NCBI GenBank assembly: GCA_964364145.1
Contig: CAYILC010000002.1
Location: forward strand, 1-39,641
Origin: CAYILC01 sp964364145
Lineage (GTDB): Bacteria > Patescibacteriota > Microgenomatia > UBA1400 > UBA12028
Reading direction: 5' to 3'
DNA length: 39,641 bases
Shown here: one piece after another, positions 22,426 through 29,749 of the stretch
Position numbering within the stretch: the first letter of the stretch is position 1
Layout: the number at the start of each line of letters is the position of its first letter
Position numbers and translations under genes: made by a program
Notes under the pieces: model-generated
The model's database searches: none
What the model was told of the DNA's origin: nothing
What the model saw: the letters and a program-made list of their open reading frames with translations, nothing else

Positions 22426-23933
22426 TATATATTGTCGATTTTGGCTCACAGACCGCGCATTTAATCGGGAGGCGGTTGCGCGACATTGGTGTTCACATCG
22501 AATATATCGTTCCCTCAGAAATTCTTTCAAAAATACAGAAACAAAAACCGCAAGGCATTATTTTTTCGGGTGGCCCTTCCTCTGTTTATGAAAAAGGCGC
22601 ACCAACTATTTCATCCAAAGTTTTCTCATTGAAGATTCCTATTTTAGCGATCTGCTATGGTTGGCAACTCATGGCAAAGAAACTCGGTGGTCAAGTAAAA
22701 AGCGGTCAAAAAGAGTACGGCCCAGCAACAATAACGTTTTCCAAGAATGTATTTGCACTGCCAAAAACATCATACTCGGTCATCATGTCGCATGGAGACA
22801 GTGTCACAAAACTTCCTCCAGGATTTTCTGCGATCGGCACTACACCTCGAGTTCCATTCGCTGCCGTGACAGATCAAACAAGAAATTTTTTTGGACTTCT
22901 TTTTCATCCCGAAGCCGATCATACGCAGCAAGGCAACAATATTCTTACGTACTTTGCAGAAAAAGTGTGTAAAGAGAAACTTATGCCTCTTTCTATAGAT
23001 CCGCGTTTGTTCATCGAACAAATTCGTCAAACGGTAGGAAAAGAAAAGATTATTTGCGCTGTGTCTGGCGGGGTGGACTCTACTGTTGCGGCCGCGCTCA
23101 TTGGAAAAGCAATCGGCAAGCAACTTATCGCGGTGTATGTCGAAAGCGGACTTATGCGTCAAGGAACAATTAAAAATGTGCGGCAACTTTTTACTCGTCA
23201 TGTAAAGACAAAACTTGTGGTGATCCAGGCTAGAAAGCGATTTCTTCGAGCACTTAAAGGTATTACCGATCCTGAAAAAAAGAGAAAAGCGATTGGAAAG
23301 CTCTATATCGATATATTCAGCGAAGAAGCAAAGAAACATAGGAACATTTCTTTTTTGGGGCAAGGAACGATTTACTCCGACGTTATCGAATCCAAGGGAA
23401 GCAAGCATGCTTCAAAGATTAAGTCGCATCACAATGTTGGCGGGTTGCCAAAGGGAATGAAGATGAGGTTAATCGAACCACTTCGGACATTTTATAAGGA
23501 TGAGGTGCGTGTACTTGGCAGAAAACTTGGTATTCCGGAAGAGTTTGTCAAACAGCGCGCATTTCCCGGACCAGGATATGCCATTCGCATCCGAGGAGAA
23601 GTTACCGAACAGCGTCTTGCACAAGAGATTCAAGCGGACAATATTGTTGTGGAGGAGCTCAAGCGCGCTCATTTATATGACAAGTGCTTTCAATGTTTTG
23701 CGGTAATGACCGGAGCGTATAGCACTGCGGTAAAGGGCGATGCCCGCGTGTTTGCCGAGGTTGTTGCGGTGCGCGCATATGAATCAAACGACGTCATGAC
23801 CTCCCAGTGGGCGGATATTCCATATGAAGTCCTCTCAACAATTTCATCAAGAATTGTAAATGAGGTTCCACAAATCTCTCGCGTGGTGTACGACATCACC
23901 AATAAACCACCCGCAACAATGGAATGGGAGTAG
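22422..23933 (+). CDS. guaA: GMP synthase (glutamine-hydrolysing)
   Basis: Makes GMP from XMP. The class-I amidotransferase half has the nucleophile Cys78 in LAICYGWQLMA and the partner residues His162 and Glu164 in LFHPEADHT. The ATP-pyrophosphatase half has the PP-loop SGGVDSTV (215-222) and ends with the XMP-binding tail NKPPATMEWE. 503 residues. It overlaps glyA by four bases with AGGAAG upstream, so it is translated from the glyA mRNA. Confidence 0.96.
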   Translation: MIYIVDFGSQTAHLIGRRLRDIGVHIEYIVPSEILSKIQKQKPQGIIFSGGPSSVYEKGAPTISSKVFSLKIPILAICYGWQLMAKKLGGQVKSGQKEYGPATITFSKNVFALPKTSYSVIMSHGDSVTKLPPGFSAIGTTPRVPFAAVTDQTRNFFGLLFHPEADHTQQGNNILTYFAEKVCKEKLMPLSIDPRLFIEQIRQTVGKEKIICAVSGGVDSTVAAALIGKAIGKQLIAVYVESGLMRQGTIKNVRQLFTRHVKTKLVVIQARKRFLRALKGITDPEKKRKAIGKLYIDIFSEEAKKHRNISFLGQGTIYSDVIESKGSKHASKIKSHHNVGGLPKGMKMRLIEPLRTFYKDEVRVLGRKLGIPEEFVKQRAFPGPGYAIRIRGEVTEQRLAQEIQADNIVVEELKRAHLYDKCFQCFAVMTGAYSTAVKGDARVFAEVVAVRAYESNDVMTSQWADIPYEVLSTISSRIVNEVPQISRVVYDITNKPPATMEWE

Positions 23934-23975
23934 GCAATACGTGGTGATTTTGACTTCAAGCGTGATTCTATGCTG

Positions 23976-23984
23976 TGATACACT
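23976..23984 (+). promoter_or_regulatory. Extended -10 of nfo
   Basis: TGATACACT, then CTCCCT, then ATG at 23991. The extended TGn motif may make up for a missing -35. Confidence 0.5.
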
Positions 23985-23990
23985 CTCCCT

Positions 23991-24833
23991 ATGAAAACAC
24001 CTCGTCGACTTGGCGCCCATCTTTCTGTTGCTGGCGGTCTTGTCAGCGCCGCACAAAATATGATTTCCATGAGTGGTAACTGTTTGCAGATTTTTTCCGG
24101 ATCTCCGAGAAGTTGGACCAGAAAGCCGTTGGAGCAAGCAAAAGCGGATGCGTATAAAACATTCTGCAAAGACCACAATTTTGGCCCAACCTTTATCCAC
24201 GCACTGTATCTCATCAATTTGAGTGGTGATCGCGACGACCTCATCCACCATTCGATTGATGCACTCACATATGATCTACAATACTCATCGCAGATTGGCG
24301 CAAGCGGAGTCATTGTCCATCTGGGAAGTCACCTTGGAAAGGGTTTTGAAGCGGTGTTTGATGTGTTGGTAAAGCGCATGCGCGAAATCTTGGATGCGAC
24401 ACCTACTAATAGCACGTTACTCATTGAAAATTCTGCGGGGCAGAAAGGAAAGTTGTGTTCTGATTTTGCCGATATTCAACGGCTATATACTGCGTTGCCC
24501 ACGTATGTCGAAAAACAACGACTTGCTTGGTGTTTTGATACGTGTCATGGATTTGCGGCGGGGTATGACTTGGCGCATATAGACCAGGAAATGAAGAAAC
24601 ACGATTTGTTGAACTCTCTCAAAGTAATCCACTTGAACGACTCACGCGATCCTTTTAACAGTGGCCGTGATCGTCATGAGAATATTGGCAAAGGATTGAT
24701 TGGAGAGAACGGGATGAAATCGGTCGCACAAAACCCAGCATTTGCACATCTCCCACTCATTCTGGAAGTCCCAGGTTTTGACGGCAACGGTCCGGATGCA
24801 AAAAATATTGAGATTGTAAAGAACCTCATATGA
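23991..24833 (+). CDS. nfo: Endonuclease IV (AP endonuclease)
   Basis: Base-excision-repair enzyme that cuts 5' of abasic sites. It is a TIM barrel with three zinc ions; ligand-bearing motifs are LGAHLSVAGG, GVIVHLGSHLG, LLIENSAGQ, WCFDTCHGFAAGYD, IHLNDSRDPFNSGRDRHENI and LILEVPG. The 280 residues match the family. The leaderless-type start sits directly after an extended -10. Its stop overlaps the folD ATG. Confidence 0.95.
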   Translation: MKTPRRLGAHLSVAGGLVSAAQNMISMSGNCLQIFSGSPRSWTRKPLEQAKADAYKTFCKDHNFGPTFIHALYLINLSGDRDDLIHHSIDALTYDLQYSSQIGASGVIVHLGSHLGKGFEAVFDVLVKRMREILDATPTNSTLLIENSAGQKGKLCSDFADIQRLYTALPTYVEKQRLAWCFDTCHGFAAGYDLAHIDQEMKKHDLLNSLKVIHLNDSRDPFNSGRDRHENIGKGLIGENGMKSVAQNPAFAHLPLILEVPGFDGNGPDAKNIEIVKNLI

Positions 24834-25633
24834 TGATCTTTGACGGCAAAGCCGTAGCTTATGAGCGAAAGAAACTACTGAAAGAGAAGATCAGTAAACT
24901 TCCTCATTTACGTATATATTCATTGGTATTTCAAGAAGATCATCCTAGTATAATTTATGCCAACTTGAAGAAAAAAGATGCTGAATCGGTTGGAGTAGAG
25001 TACGAGATTGTCATCCTGCCAATAAGTACAACACTTGAAGAAGTGAAAGAGCGACTTTTACAAGCAGGAGCAGATTCAACAATTTCAGCAATCATTGTCC
25101 AAAAACCAGCGAAGACTTTGGAGCCAAACCCAACTTGGTGGTCAGAAATTGTTTCATCAATTCATCAAAAAAAAGACGTGGATGGCCTTCGGCTAGATCG
25201 AGTGGTACTTCCGGCAACAGCGCGGGCAATTCTCTCGATCTTTGATAGTGCATGTGAACACCTGCGATTCAAGCCGAAAGGGAAAGTTGCAGTGGTTTTA
25301 GGAAGAAGTGAAATTGTGGGAAAACCTGTCGCCGATGAACTTGAAAAGCGGTATCACATGATTGTGCATCGGTTTGGCCGCAAAGAACTTGCAACTCAGC
25401 CGGAAATACTCAAACAGGCAGACTTACTCGTATCTGCCACAGGACAAGAAGGTTTGGTAACGGACGACATGCTAAAACAGGGAGTGATTGTTATTGACGC
25501 GGGATCGCCGAAAGCAGAGGTAAACACAACAGGGTTGTTTGAGGTTGCAAGTTTTCTTTCACCGGTTCCTGGCGGCGTTGGGCCGATGACACGAGTCTGC
25601 CTCTTGGAAAATCTTATTGACCTGGTACAATAG
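24830..25633 (+). CDS. folD: Methylene-tetrahydrofolate dehydrogenase/cyclohydrolase
   Basis: Interconverts methylene-, methenyl- and 10-formyl-tetrahydrofolate; its 10-formyl product feeds Fmt. The catalytic lysine motif is IIYANLKKK (Tyr43, Lys47). KDVDG, VLGRSEIVGKPVADEL (NADP Rossmann loop) and PVPGGVGPMT are all present. The usual QLPLP active-site strand reads QKPAK here (residues 91-95), an unusual substitution. 267 residues, a little shorter than the 280-300 norm. It starts at ATG 24830 inside the nfo stop (ATGATG; the second ATG is possible). Confidence 0.92.
   Translation: MMIFDGKAVAYERKKLLKEKISKLPHLRIYSLVFQEDHPSIIYANLKKKDAESVGVEYEIVILPISTTLEEVKERLLQAGADSTISAIIVQKPAKTLEPNPTWWSEIVSSIHQKKDVDGLRLDRVVLPATARAILSIFDSACEHLRFKPKGKVAVVLGRSEIVGKPVADELEKRYHMIVHRFGRKELATQPEILKQADLLVSATGQEGLVTDDMLKQGVIVIDAGSPKAEVNTTGLFEVASFLSPVPGGVGPMTRVCLLENLIDLVQ
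25604..25631 (+). promoter_or_regulatory. Promoter of rpsB-tsf
   Basis: TTGGAA (25604-25609), 16 bases, TACAAT (25626-25631) preceded by TGG as an extended -10. It lies within the last codons of folD and gives a leader of about 74 bases. Confidence 0.6.
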
Positions 25634-25658
25634 CCCTTACTAAACGTACTACACACCT

Positions 25659-25690
25659 CGCGACGTTCTCCTGATTAGAACTTCGCCGCG
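25659..25690 (+). promoter_or_regulatory. Two-tier hairpin in the rpsB leader
   Basis: CGCG (25659-25662) pairs with CGCG (25687-25690), and GTTCT (25665-25669) with AGAAC (25677-25681), around the loop CCTGATT. It lies about 10 bases upstream of the Shine-Dalgarno. It could be an autoregulatory site for S2, which represses its own mRNA in other bacteria; this is inference. Confidence 0.35.
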
Positions 25691-25711
25691 GGGGAGGAAC
25701 AAGGAGAACAT

Positions 25712-26449
25712 ATGGCAGAAGCATCTGCAGTACAGGTTGTCCAGGCTAAATCAGTTTCATTTTCTGTTGATGTCAAAGACATGCTCGAAGCGGGCTGTCA
25801 TTTTGGTCATCAAGCGCAACGCTGGTCGCCAAAGATGAAGCAATATATTTACGCCACAAAAAACGGCGTCCACATTTTTGACCTTTTCAAAACCGCGCAA
25901 AAACTCGAGGAATCGTGCCAGTTTATCTACAACACAGCAAAAGAAGGCAAAAGCGTTGTGTTCATTGGTACCAAACGCCAAGCTCAAGATATTTTAAAGG
26001 AAGAAGCGATTGGTGCAGGTGCTCCATATATTGCTATTCGCTGGCTTGGTGGAACCATTAGTAACTGGGATCAAATCAAGAAATCGCTGGACAAGATGAA
26101 AAAGTTAAAGAAAGACCGCGAAGAGAGCAAACTCGATATGTTTACTAAAAAAGAGCGCGTTCTCATCGATAAGGATATTTCCCGACTGGAAAGATTTTTG
26201 GGTGGTATTGAAAGTCTTACCACGTTCCCAGATGTATTATTTGTTGTTGACATCAAAAAAGAGGAAAATGCGGTGAAAGAAGCAAAAGCTAAGGGAATTC
26301 CAGTGGTTGCCATTGTGGACTCCAACTGCGATCCAACCCAAGTCACATATCCGATCCCGGCAAATGACGATGCAGTGCGCAGCATTAAACTATTAGTGCA
26401 CGCTGTTGCAACTGCATATAAAGAGGGGAAGGCTGCATGCAAAAAGTAA
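25712..26449 (+). CDS. rpsB: Small ribosomal subunit protein uS2
   Basis: 245-residue S2 of the 30S subunit. Signatures include MLEAGCHFGHQAQRWSPKMK near the N-terminus, YIYATKNGVHIFDLFKT, and PVVAIVDSNCDPTQVTYPIP near the C-terminus. The start has AAGGAG at good spacing. It overlaps the start of tsf by 13 bases, so the two are translationally coupled. Confidence 0.97.
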   Translation: MAEASAVQVVQAKSVSFSVDVKDMLEAGCHFGHQAQRWSPKMKQYIYATKNGVHIFDLFKTAQKLEESCQFIYNTAKEGKSVVFIGTKRQAQDILKEEAIGAGAPYIAIRWLGGTISNWDQIKKSLDKMKKLKKDREESKLDMFTKKERVLIDKDISRLERFLGGIESLTTFPDVLFVVDIKKEENAVKEAKAKGIPVVAIVDSNCDPTQVTYPIPANDDAVRSIKLLVHAVATAYKEGKAACKK

Positions 26450-26931
26450 ACTCCAAACCAATCACCACAGAAATGATCAAGCAACTTCGCGAGAAAACTA
26501 ACGCTGGCATTATGGACGCAAAGCGCGCGTTAGAAGAGTCACATGGTGACATGAAAAAAGCTGAGGAGTGGATCAAACAAAAAGGCATGCAGCGCGCCGA
26601 AAAAAAATCTGGGAACGAAGCAAAACAAGGAATTATTGCGAGTTATGTACACCAAGGTAGCCAAGTGGTTGCCATGGTTGAGCTCAACTGTGAAACAGAT
26701 TTTGTGGCACGCAATGAGAAGTTTGTTACCCTTGGCAAAGAAGTTGCTATGCAGGTTGCGTCCATGAAACCAGCCACCGTTGTGGAGCTTTTAGAACAGC
26801 AATATATTCGAAACCCAGATACTAGTATCAAGGATCTAGTGAAAGAAACTGCGGGGATTCTCGGTGAGAATATCGTGGTTGCGCGCTTTACGCGAATGGC
26901 CGTCGGAGAGAACGCAGCACCAATAAAGTAA
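26437..26931 (+). CDS. tsf: Elongation factor Ts, short form
   Basis: Nucleotide-exchange factor for EF-Tu. The UBA-like N-terminal domain reads LREKTNAGIMDAKRALEES and the core has ELNCETDFVARNEKF. At 164 residues it has one core subdomain instead of the two in E. coli (283 residues), as in other short EF-Ts proteins. The start at 26437 lies inside rpsB with GAGGGGAAGG upstream. Its last 44 bases overlap the end of the minus-strand membrane gene. Confidence 0.94.
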   Translation: MQKVNSKPITTEMIKQLREKTNAGIMDAKRALEESHGDMKKAEEWIKQKGMQRAEKKSGNEAKQGIIASYVHQGSQVVAMVELNCETDFVARNEKFVTLGKEVAMQVASMKPATVVELLEQQYIRNPDTSIKDLVKETAGILGENIVVARFTRMAVGENAAPIK

Positions 26932-27598
26932 TTCCCAAAAACGCGAGTTCATATATTGGAACCGCAAGATTTCTGTAGATGAGTAAGGACACAAGGTTTA
27001 TTCCTTCAGCTGCAACCGCAATGTGGAACATGAGCTGTGCAAGTTTACTAAACGTCATCCGGATACCAAACATTGCAAGGATCCAACTAAAAAAGACTGC
27101 GTGAACAAAACTCGAGAAAATTCGGCCAATCGCAATCATAATCACAATAAAAACAACAGTCATGGTTGCGGCTGTGGGAAGCGTTTGCTGAGCATGTTGT
27201 TTTACGTCGTTCGCGGTAATGATGAAAGGCTCAGTGTTTGGAAGAAGTTGCGATAATGGTGCGGAAAAGAATTCTTGACCGTTGCTATCAAATGCGACAT
27301 GGTCCTCAAAAACAGCCATTTTGGTATTGAACGGGAGAGAAACTTTCCAAGGCAACTCAAGCCCAGATGCTAAAAGATGACTGCTTTCAAATCGCAGCGA
27401 GGCTTCCTGAGGAAAAGCATGAGCAATCTGTGTTGCGAATGCTCTTGCAATAAAGAAAACAGAGATTCCGGCGATAAACATCAGCAAAAGATAGAATCGA
27501 ATCACAAACCACAACGAAGTTCGTAGTGGAAAAGCGACGACATTCTTGTATGCGTCCAAGTTTGTAAATGATCCAAAAAGTGTCTGCCAGAATTGCAT
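26888..27598 (-). CDS. DUF1189-like membrane protein
   Basis: A 236-residue protein with an N-terminal hydrophobic segment (LWFVIRFYLLLMFIAGISVF), a soluble domain of about 110 residues, and four further hydrophobic segments (residues about 145-230). Size and layout match the DUF1189 family, whose function is unknown. Start 27598 is chosen because a minus-strand TGGTACCAT stands six bases upstream; an earlier in-frame start at 27625 precedes this promoter. Its 3' end overlaps the tsf coding region by 44 bases on the opposite strand. Confidence 0.75.
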   Translation of the reverse strand: MQFWQTLFGSFTNLDAYKNVVAFPLRTSLWFVIRFYLLLMFIAGISVFFIARAFATQIAHAFPQEASLRFESSHLLASGLELPWKVSLPFNTKMAVFEDHVAFDSNGQEFFSAPLSQLLPNTEPFIITANDVKQHAQQTLPTAATMTVVFIVIMIAIGRIFSSFVHAVFFSWILAMFGIRMTFSKLAQLMFHIAVAAEGINLVSLLIYRNLAVPIYELAFLGITLLVLRSLRRPFA

Positions 27599-27604
27599 AT
27601 CGGT

Positions 27605-27614
27605 ATGGTACCAT
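27605..27614. promoter_or_regulatory. Perfect palindrome ATGGTACCAT carrying a -10 on both strands
   Basis: Each strand reads TGGTACCAT, an extended -10 (TGn plus TACCAT). On the minus strand it is six bases from the DUF1189-like ATG (leaderless); on the plus strand it could start the frr transcript with a leader of about 45 bases containing AAGGAG. Confidence 0.5.
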
Positions 27615-27667
27615 ATCAGCAACAAGCGACAAGGAATTGGCGACAGGAAGAACTACAAGGAGACCTC

Positions 27668-28222
27668 ATGATTTTTGACTCGGTAATGTTTTCACACGAT
27701 GGCGACAAAGTTTTGCAAGTTGTCCGTGACGATATGGCGACGGTTCGTACTGGTCGCGCCAAACCCTCTATCGTTGAGAACGTGATGATTGAGGCCTATG
27801 GTTCTCACATGCGCCTTATGGAGGTTGCGATGATCTCGGCGCCGGACACAAATATGATTGTCATCATTCCATGGGACAAATCGTTGATTCAATCAGTTGA
27901 AAAAGGTGTTGCTTCTTCAGGATTAAATTTGAGTCCGGTAGTTGATGGTGATCAGATTCGCGTCACCATCCCCATGCTCACGCAAGAACGCCGCGAGGAA
28001 ATGGTACGGTTGGTGAAACAGAAGTTGGAATCTGGGAAACAAATGCTTCGTGATGTTCGCCAGAAGCACAAAAAAATGATCGAGGACCAAAAGGGGAAGG
28101 CTGGGGTTTCTGAAGATGATATTACGGCTGCGCTTGAGAGTCTTCAGAAGAGTTTTGATGAGTGTGCGGTGAAGTTGGAACAGCTTTCAAAGGATAAAGA
28201 GTCAGAGCTCATGAAAGTGTGA
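27668..28222 (+). CDS. frr: Ribosome recycling factor
   Basis: Splits post-termination ribosomes with EF-G. 184 residues, the standard length. Signatures: TVRTGRAKPSIVENVMIEAYG, IPMLTQERREEMVRLVKQK and the final helix. The start ATG 27668 has AAGGAG seven bases upstream; the in-frame ATG at 27593 precedes the predicted promoter. The stop codon is the first base of a long inverted repeat. Confidence 0.96.
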   Translation: MIFDSVMFSHDGDKVLQVVRDDMATVRTGRAKPSIVENVMIEAYGSHMRLMEVAMISAPDTNMIVIIPWDKSLIQSVEKGVASSGLNLSPVVDGDQIRVTIPMLTQERREEMVRLVKQKLESGKQMLRDVRQKHKKMIEDQKGKAGVSEDDITAALESLQKSFDECAVKLEQLSKDKESELMKV

Positions 28223-28287
28223 TTTTTTCCTTTCTAGCTCAAATCAAGGGCTCTATGTTTGTTGATTTTCGCAAGAAAGGAAAAAAT
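28222..28287. repeat. 14-bp perfect inverted repeat with an inner 7-bp stem between frr and rseP
   Basis: ATTTTTTCCTTTCT (28222-28235) and AGAAAGGAAAAAAT (28274-28287) are exact reverse complements. Inside, AAATCAA (28241-28247) and TTGATTT (28262-28268) pair as well, leaving a symmetric 5+5 internal loop and a 14-base apical loop. There is no T-tract after the right arm, so it is not a simple terminator. It would form a long RNA hairpin just ahead of rseP: an RNA-processing site, a leader structure or a relic of a mobile element. Confidence 0.75.
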
Positions 28288-28306
28288 TCTCAGCATACAA
28301 ACCATT

Positions 28307-29416
28307 ATGAACATGCTTATCGTTATTCTTGTCCTTGCGTTCCTTGTTCTGATCCATGAACTGGGGCATTATTTGGCGGCTCGTTTCATAGGCATTCGCG
28401 TGCGTGAGTTTGGATTTGGATATCCGCCACGAGCGTTGAAACTTGGAACATGGAAAAAGACATTATTCTCGTTAAATTGGTTGCCGTTTGGTGGGTTTGT
28501 TCGTTTGGCTGGCGATGATGCTGAATCATTGGAGGGCGCAGGAGAAAAAGATGAAGACGGCTCGGTTATTCCTAAACAAGAGCTGTTTGCCGAAAAACCT
28601 CCTGTCAAACGTTTAGTTGTGGTATTGGCCGGCGTGGTCGTGAACATTGTGTTCGGCATTGCAGCCTTTGCCATTCTATACACAATGTTTGGCATTCCGG
28701 AGAATCTTCCACACCCGCTCATCGAAATTGTTGCACAGGGATCGCCGGCTGAAACTGCACAGTTAAAAAGCGGCGATGAAATTTTATTATTGAATAATCA
28801 AGAAGTAAACTCTGCGCAAGCGTTTATTACAATGCTTCAACAGTTTCGTGGGGAAATCGTAACGATTGAGGTAAAACGCGATGGAGAAGTGTTAAAGCTT
28901 GAGCCGTATGTGCGCACGCCAGAGGAAACGCCAACCGATGAAGGTGGTTTAGGAGTTATGCTTAATGATGTTAAAATTGTGCAATATCCGCCTTGGCAGA
29001 TGATTCCTAAGGGCATTGCTCGTGGAGTTCAGGATTCATATGCCTTCGCAAAACAAATTCTCTCCTCGCTTGGTCAGCTCGTGGTTACACTGGTACAAAA
29101 GCGATCGGTGCCTAATGAGTTAAGCGGGCCAATCGGGATTGTGTATGTCGCGCAAAAACAGGACGTATTTAAGCAGGGGCCGTTCATGGTATTAAACTTT
29201 GCTGGATTGTTGTCACTAAACTTGGGTGTGTTGAACCTGTTGCCAATCCCAGCCCTCGATGGCGGGCGAGCGGTGTTTATTCTTTTAGAGCGTTTGTTGG
29301 GTAAAGAACGACGAGTTCGGTATGAACAACGAGCAAATGCCGTAGGGATGATCTTTTTATTGGGGTTGATTGTCTTGATTAGTGTGAAGGATGTGTTGAT
29401 GATTGTGAGGAAGTAA
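28307..29416 (+). CDS. rseP: RseP-type site-2 protease (M50B)
   Basis: Intramembrane zinc protease that cleaves membrane-bound regulators or signal peptides. HELGH at residues 17-21 lies in the first membrane segment (LIVILVLAFLVLIHELGHYL). A single PDZ domain spans about 140-225 (LIEIVAQGSPAETAQLKSG). The distal metal ligand is in NLLPIPALDGGR, and two more membrane segments follow. 369 residues. ATG 28307 is chosen; a TTG at 28259 lies inside the hairpin. ATACAA six bases upstream may be a -10; no Shine-Dalgarno. It is the second M50 protease in the window. Confidence 0.92.
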   Translation: MNMLIVILVLAFLVLIHELGHYLAARFIGIRVREFGFGYPPRALKLGTWKKTLFSLNWLPFGGFVRLAGDDAESLEGAGEKDEDGSVIPKQELFAEKPPVKRLVVVLAGVVVNIVFGIAAFAILYTMFGIPENLPHPLIEIVAQGSPAETAQLKSGDEILLLNNQEVNSAQAFITMLQQFRGEIVTIEVKRDGEVLKLEPYVRTPEETPTDEGGLGVMLNDVKIVQYPPWQMIPKGIARGVQDSYAFAKQILSSLGQLVVTLVQKRSVPNELSGPIGIVYVAQKQDVFKQGPFMVLNFAGLLSLNLGVLNLLPIPALDGGRAVFILLERLLGKERRVRYEQRANAVGMIFLLGLIVLISVKDVLMIVRK

Positions 29417-29425
29417 ATTTCCTCC

Positions 29426-29454
29426 TTGAGCCCTCAACCATCCTCTGGTACAAT
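29426..29454 (+). promoter_or_regulatory. Promoter of rpsT
   Basis: TTGAGC (29426-29431), 17 bases, TGG-TACAAT (29449-29454), then CCACCT and the ATG at 29461. Predicted +1 is the A of ATG. Confidence 0.65.
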
Positions 29455-29460
29455 CCACCT

Positions 29461-29709
29461 ATGCCAATTTTATCATCAGCACTCAAAGCACTTCGCCAAA
29501 CCAAACGCAAAACAGCAATAAATCGTCCGGTGAAATCACGTGCGAAGTCTATGATCGACGCCATGAGAAAAGCACCGGATCTCACAAATTTGAGTAAAGC
29601 ATTTTCTGCTGTAGATCGCGCCGTAAAGCGCCACATTATCCATAAAAATAAAGCAGCTCGTGTGAAAAGTCAGTTGAGTAAACTGCTCGTTGGTCTTGCG
29701 AAAAAGTAA
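29461..29709 (+). CDS. rpsT: Small ribosomal subunit protein bS20
   Basis: 82-residue, very basic, all-helical S20 that binds 16S rRNA. Typical features are ALKALRQTKRKTAINRPVKS and the C-terminal AARVKSQLSKLLVGLAKK. Here the leaderless prediction is firm: a -35, a 17-base spacer and an extended -10 place the start exactly on the ATG, with no Shine-Dalgarno. Confidence 0.93.
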   Translation: MPILSSALKALRQTKRKTAINRPVKSRAKSMIDAMRKAPDLTNLSKAFSAVDRAVKRHIIHKNKAARVKSQLSKLLVGLAKK

Positions 29710-29749
29710 GTATTCGGTATAAGTACTCGCGTAAAGTGCATATAACAAA

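Noticed and set aside
22770..23408. 212-codon minus-strand frame inside guaA
   Set aside because: Fully antisense to the catalytic PP-loop half of guaA and without any family pattern.
23690..24313. 207-codon minus-strand frame over guaA and nfo
   Set aside because: Shadow of two conserved plus-strand genes; its composition mirrors their codon bias.
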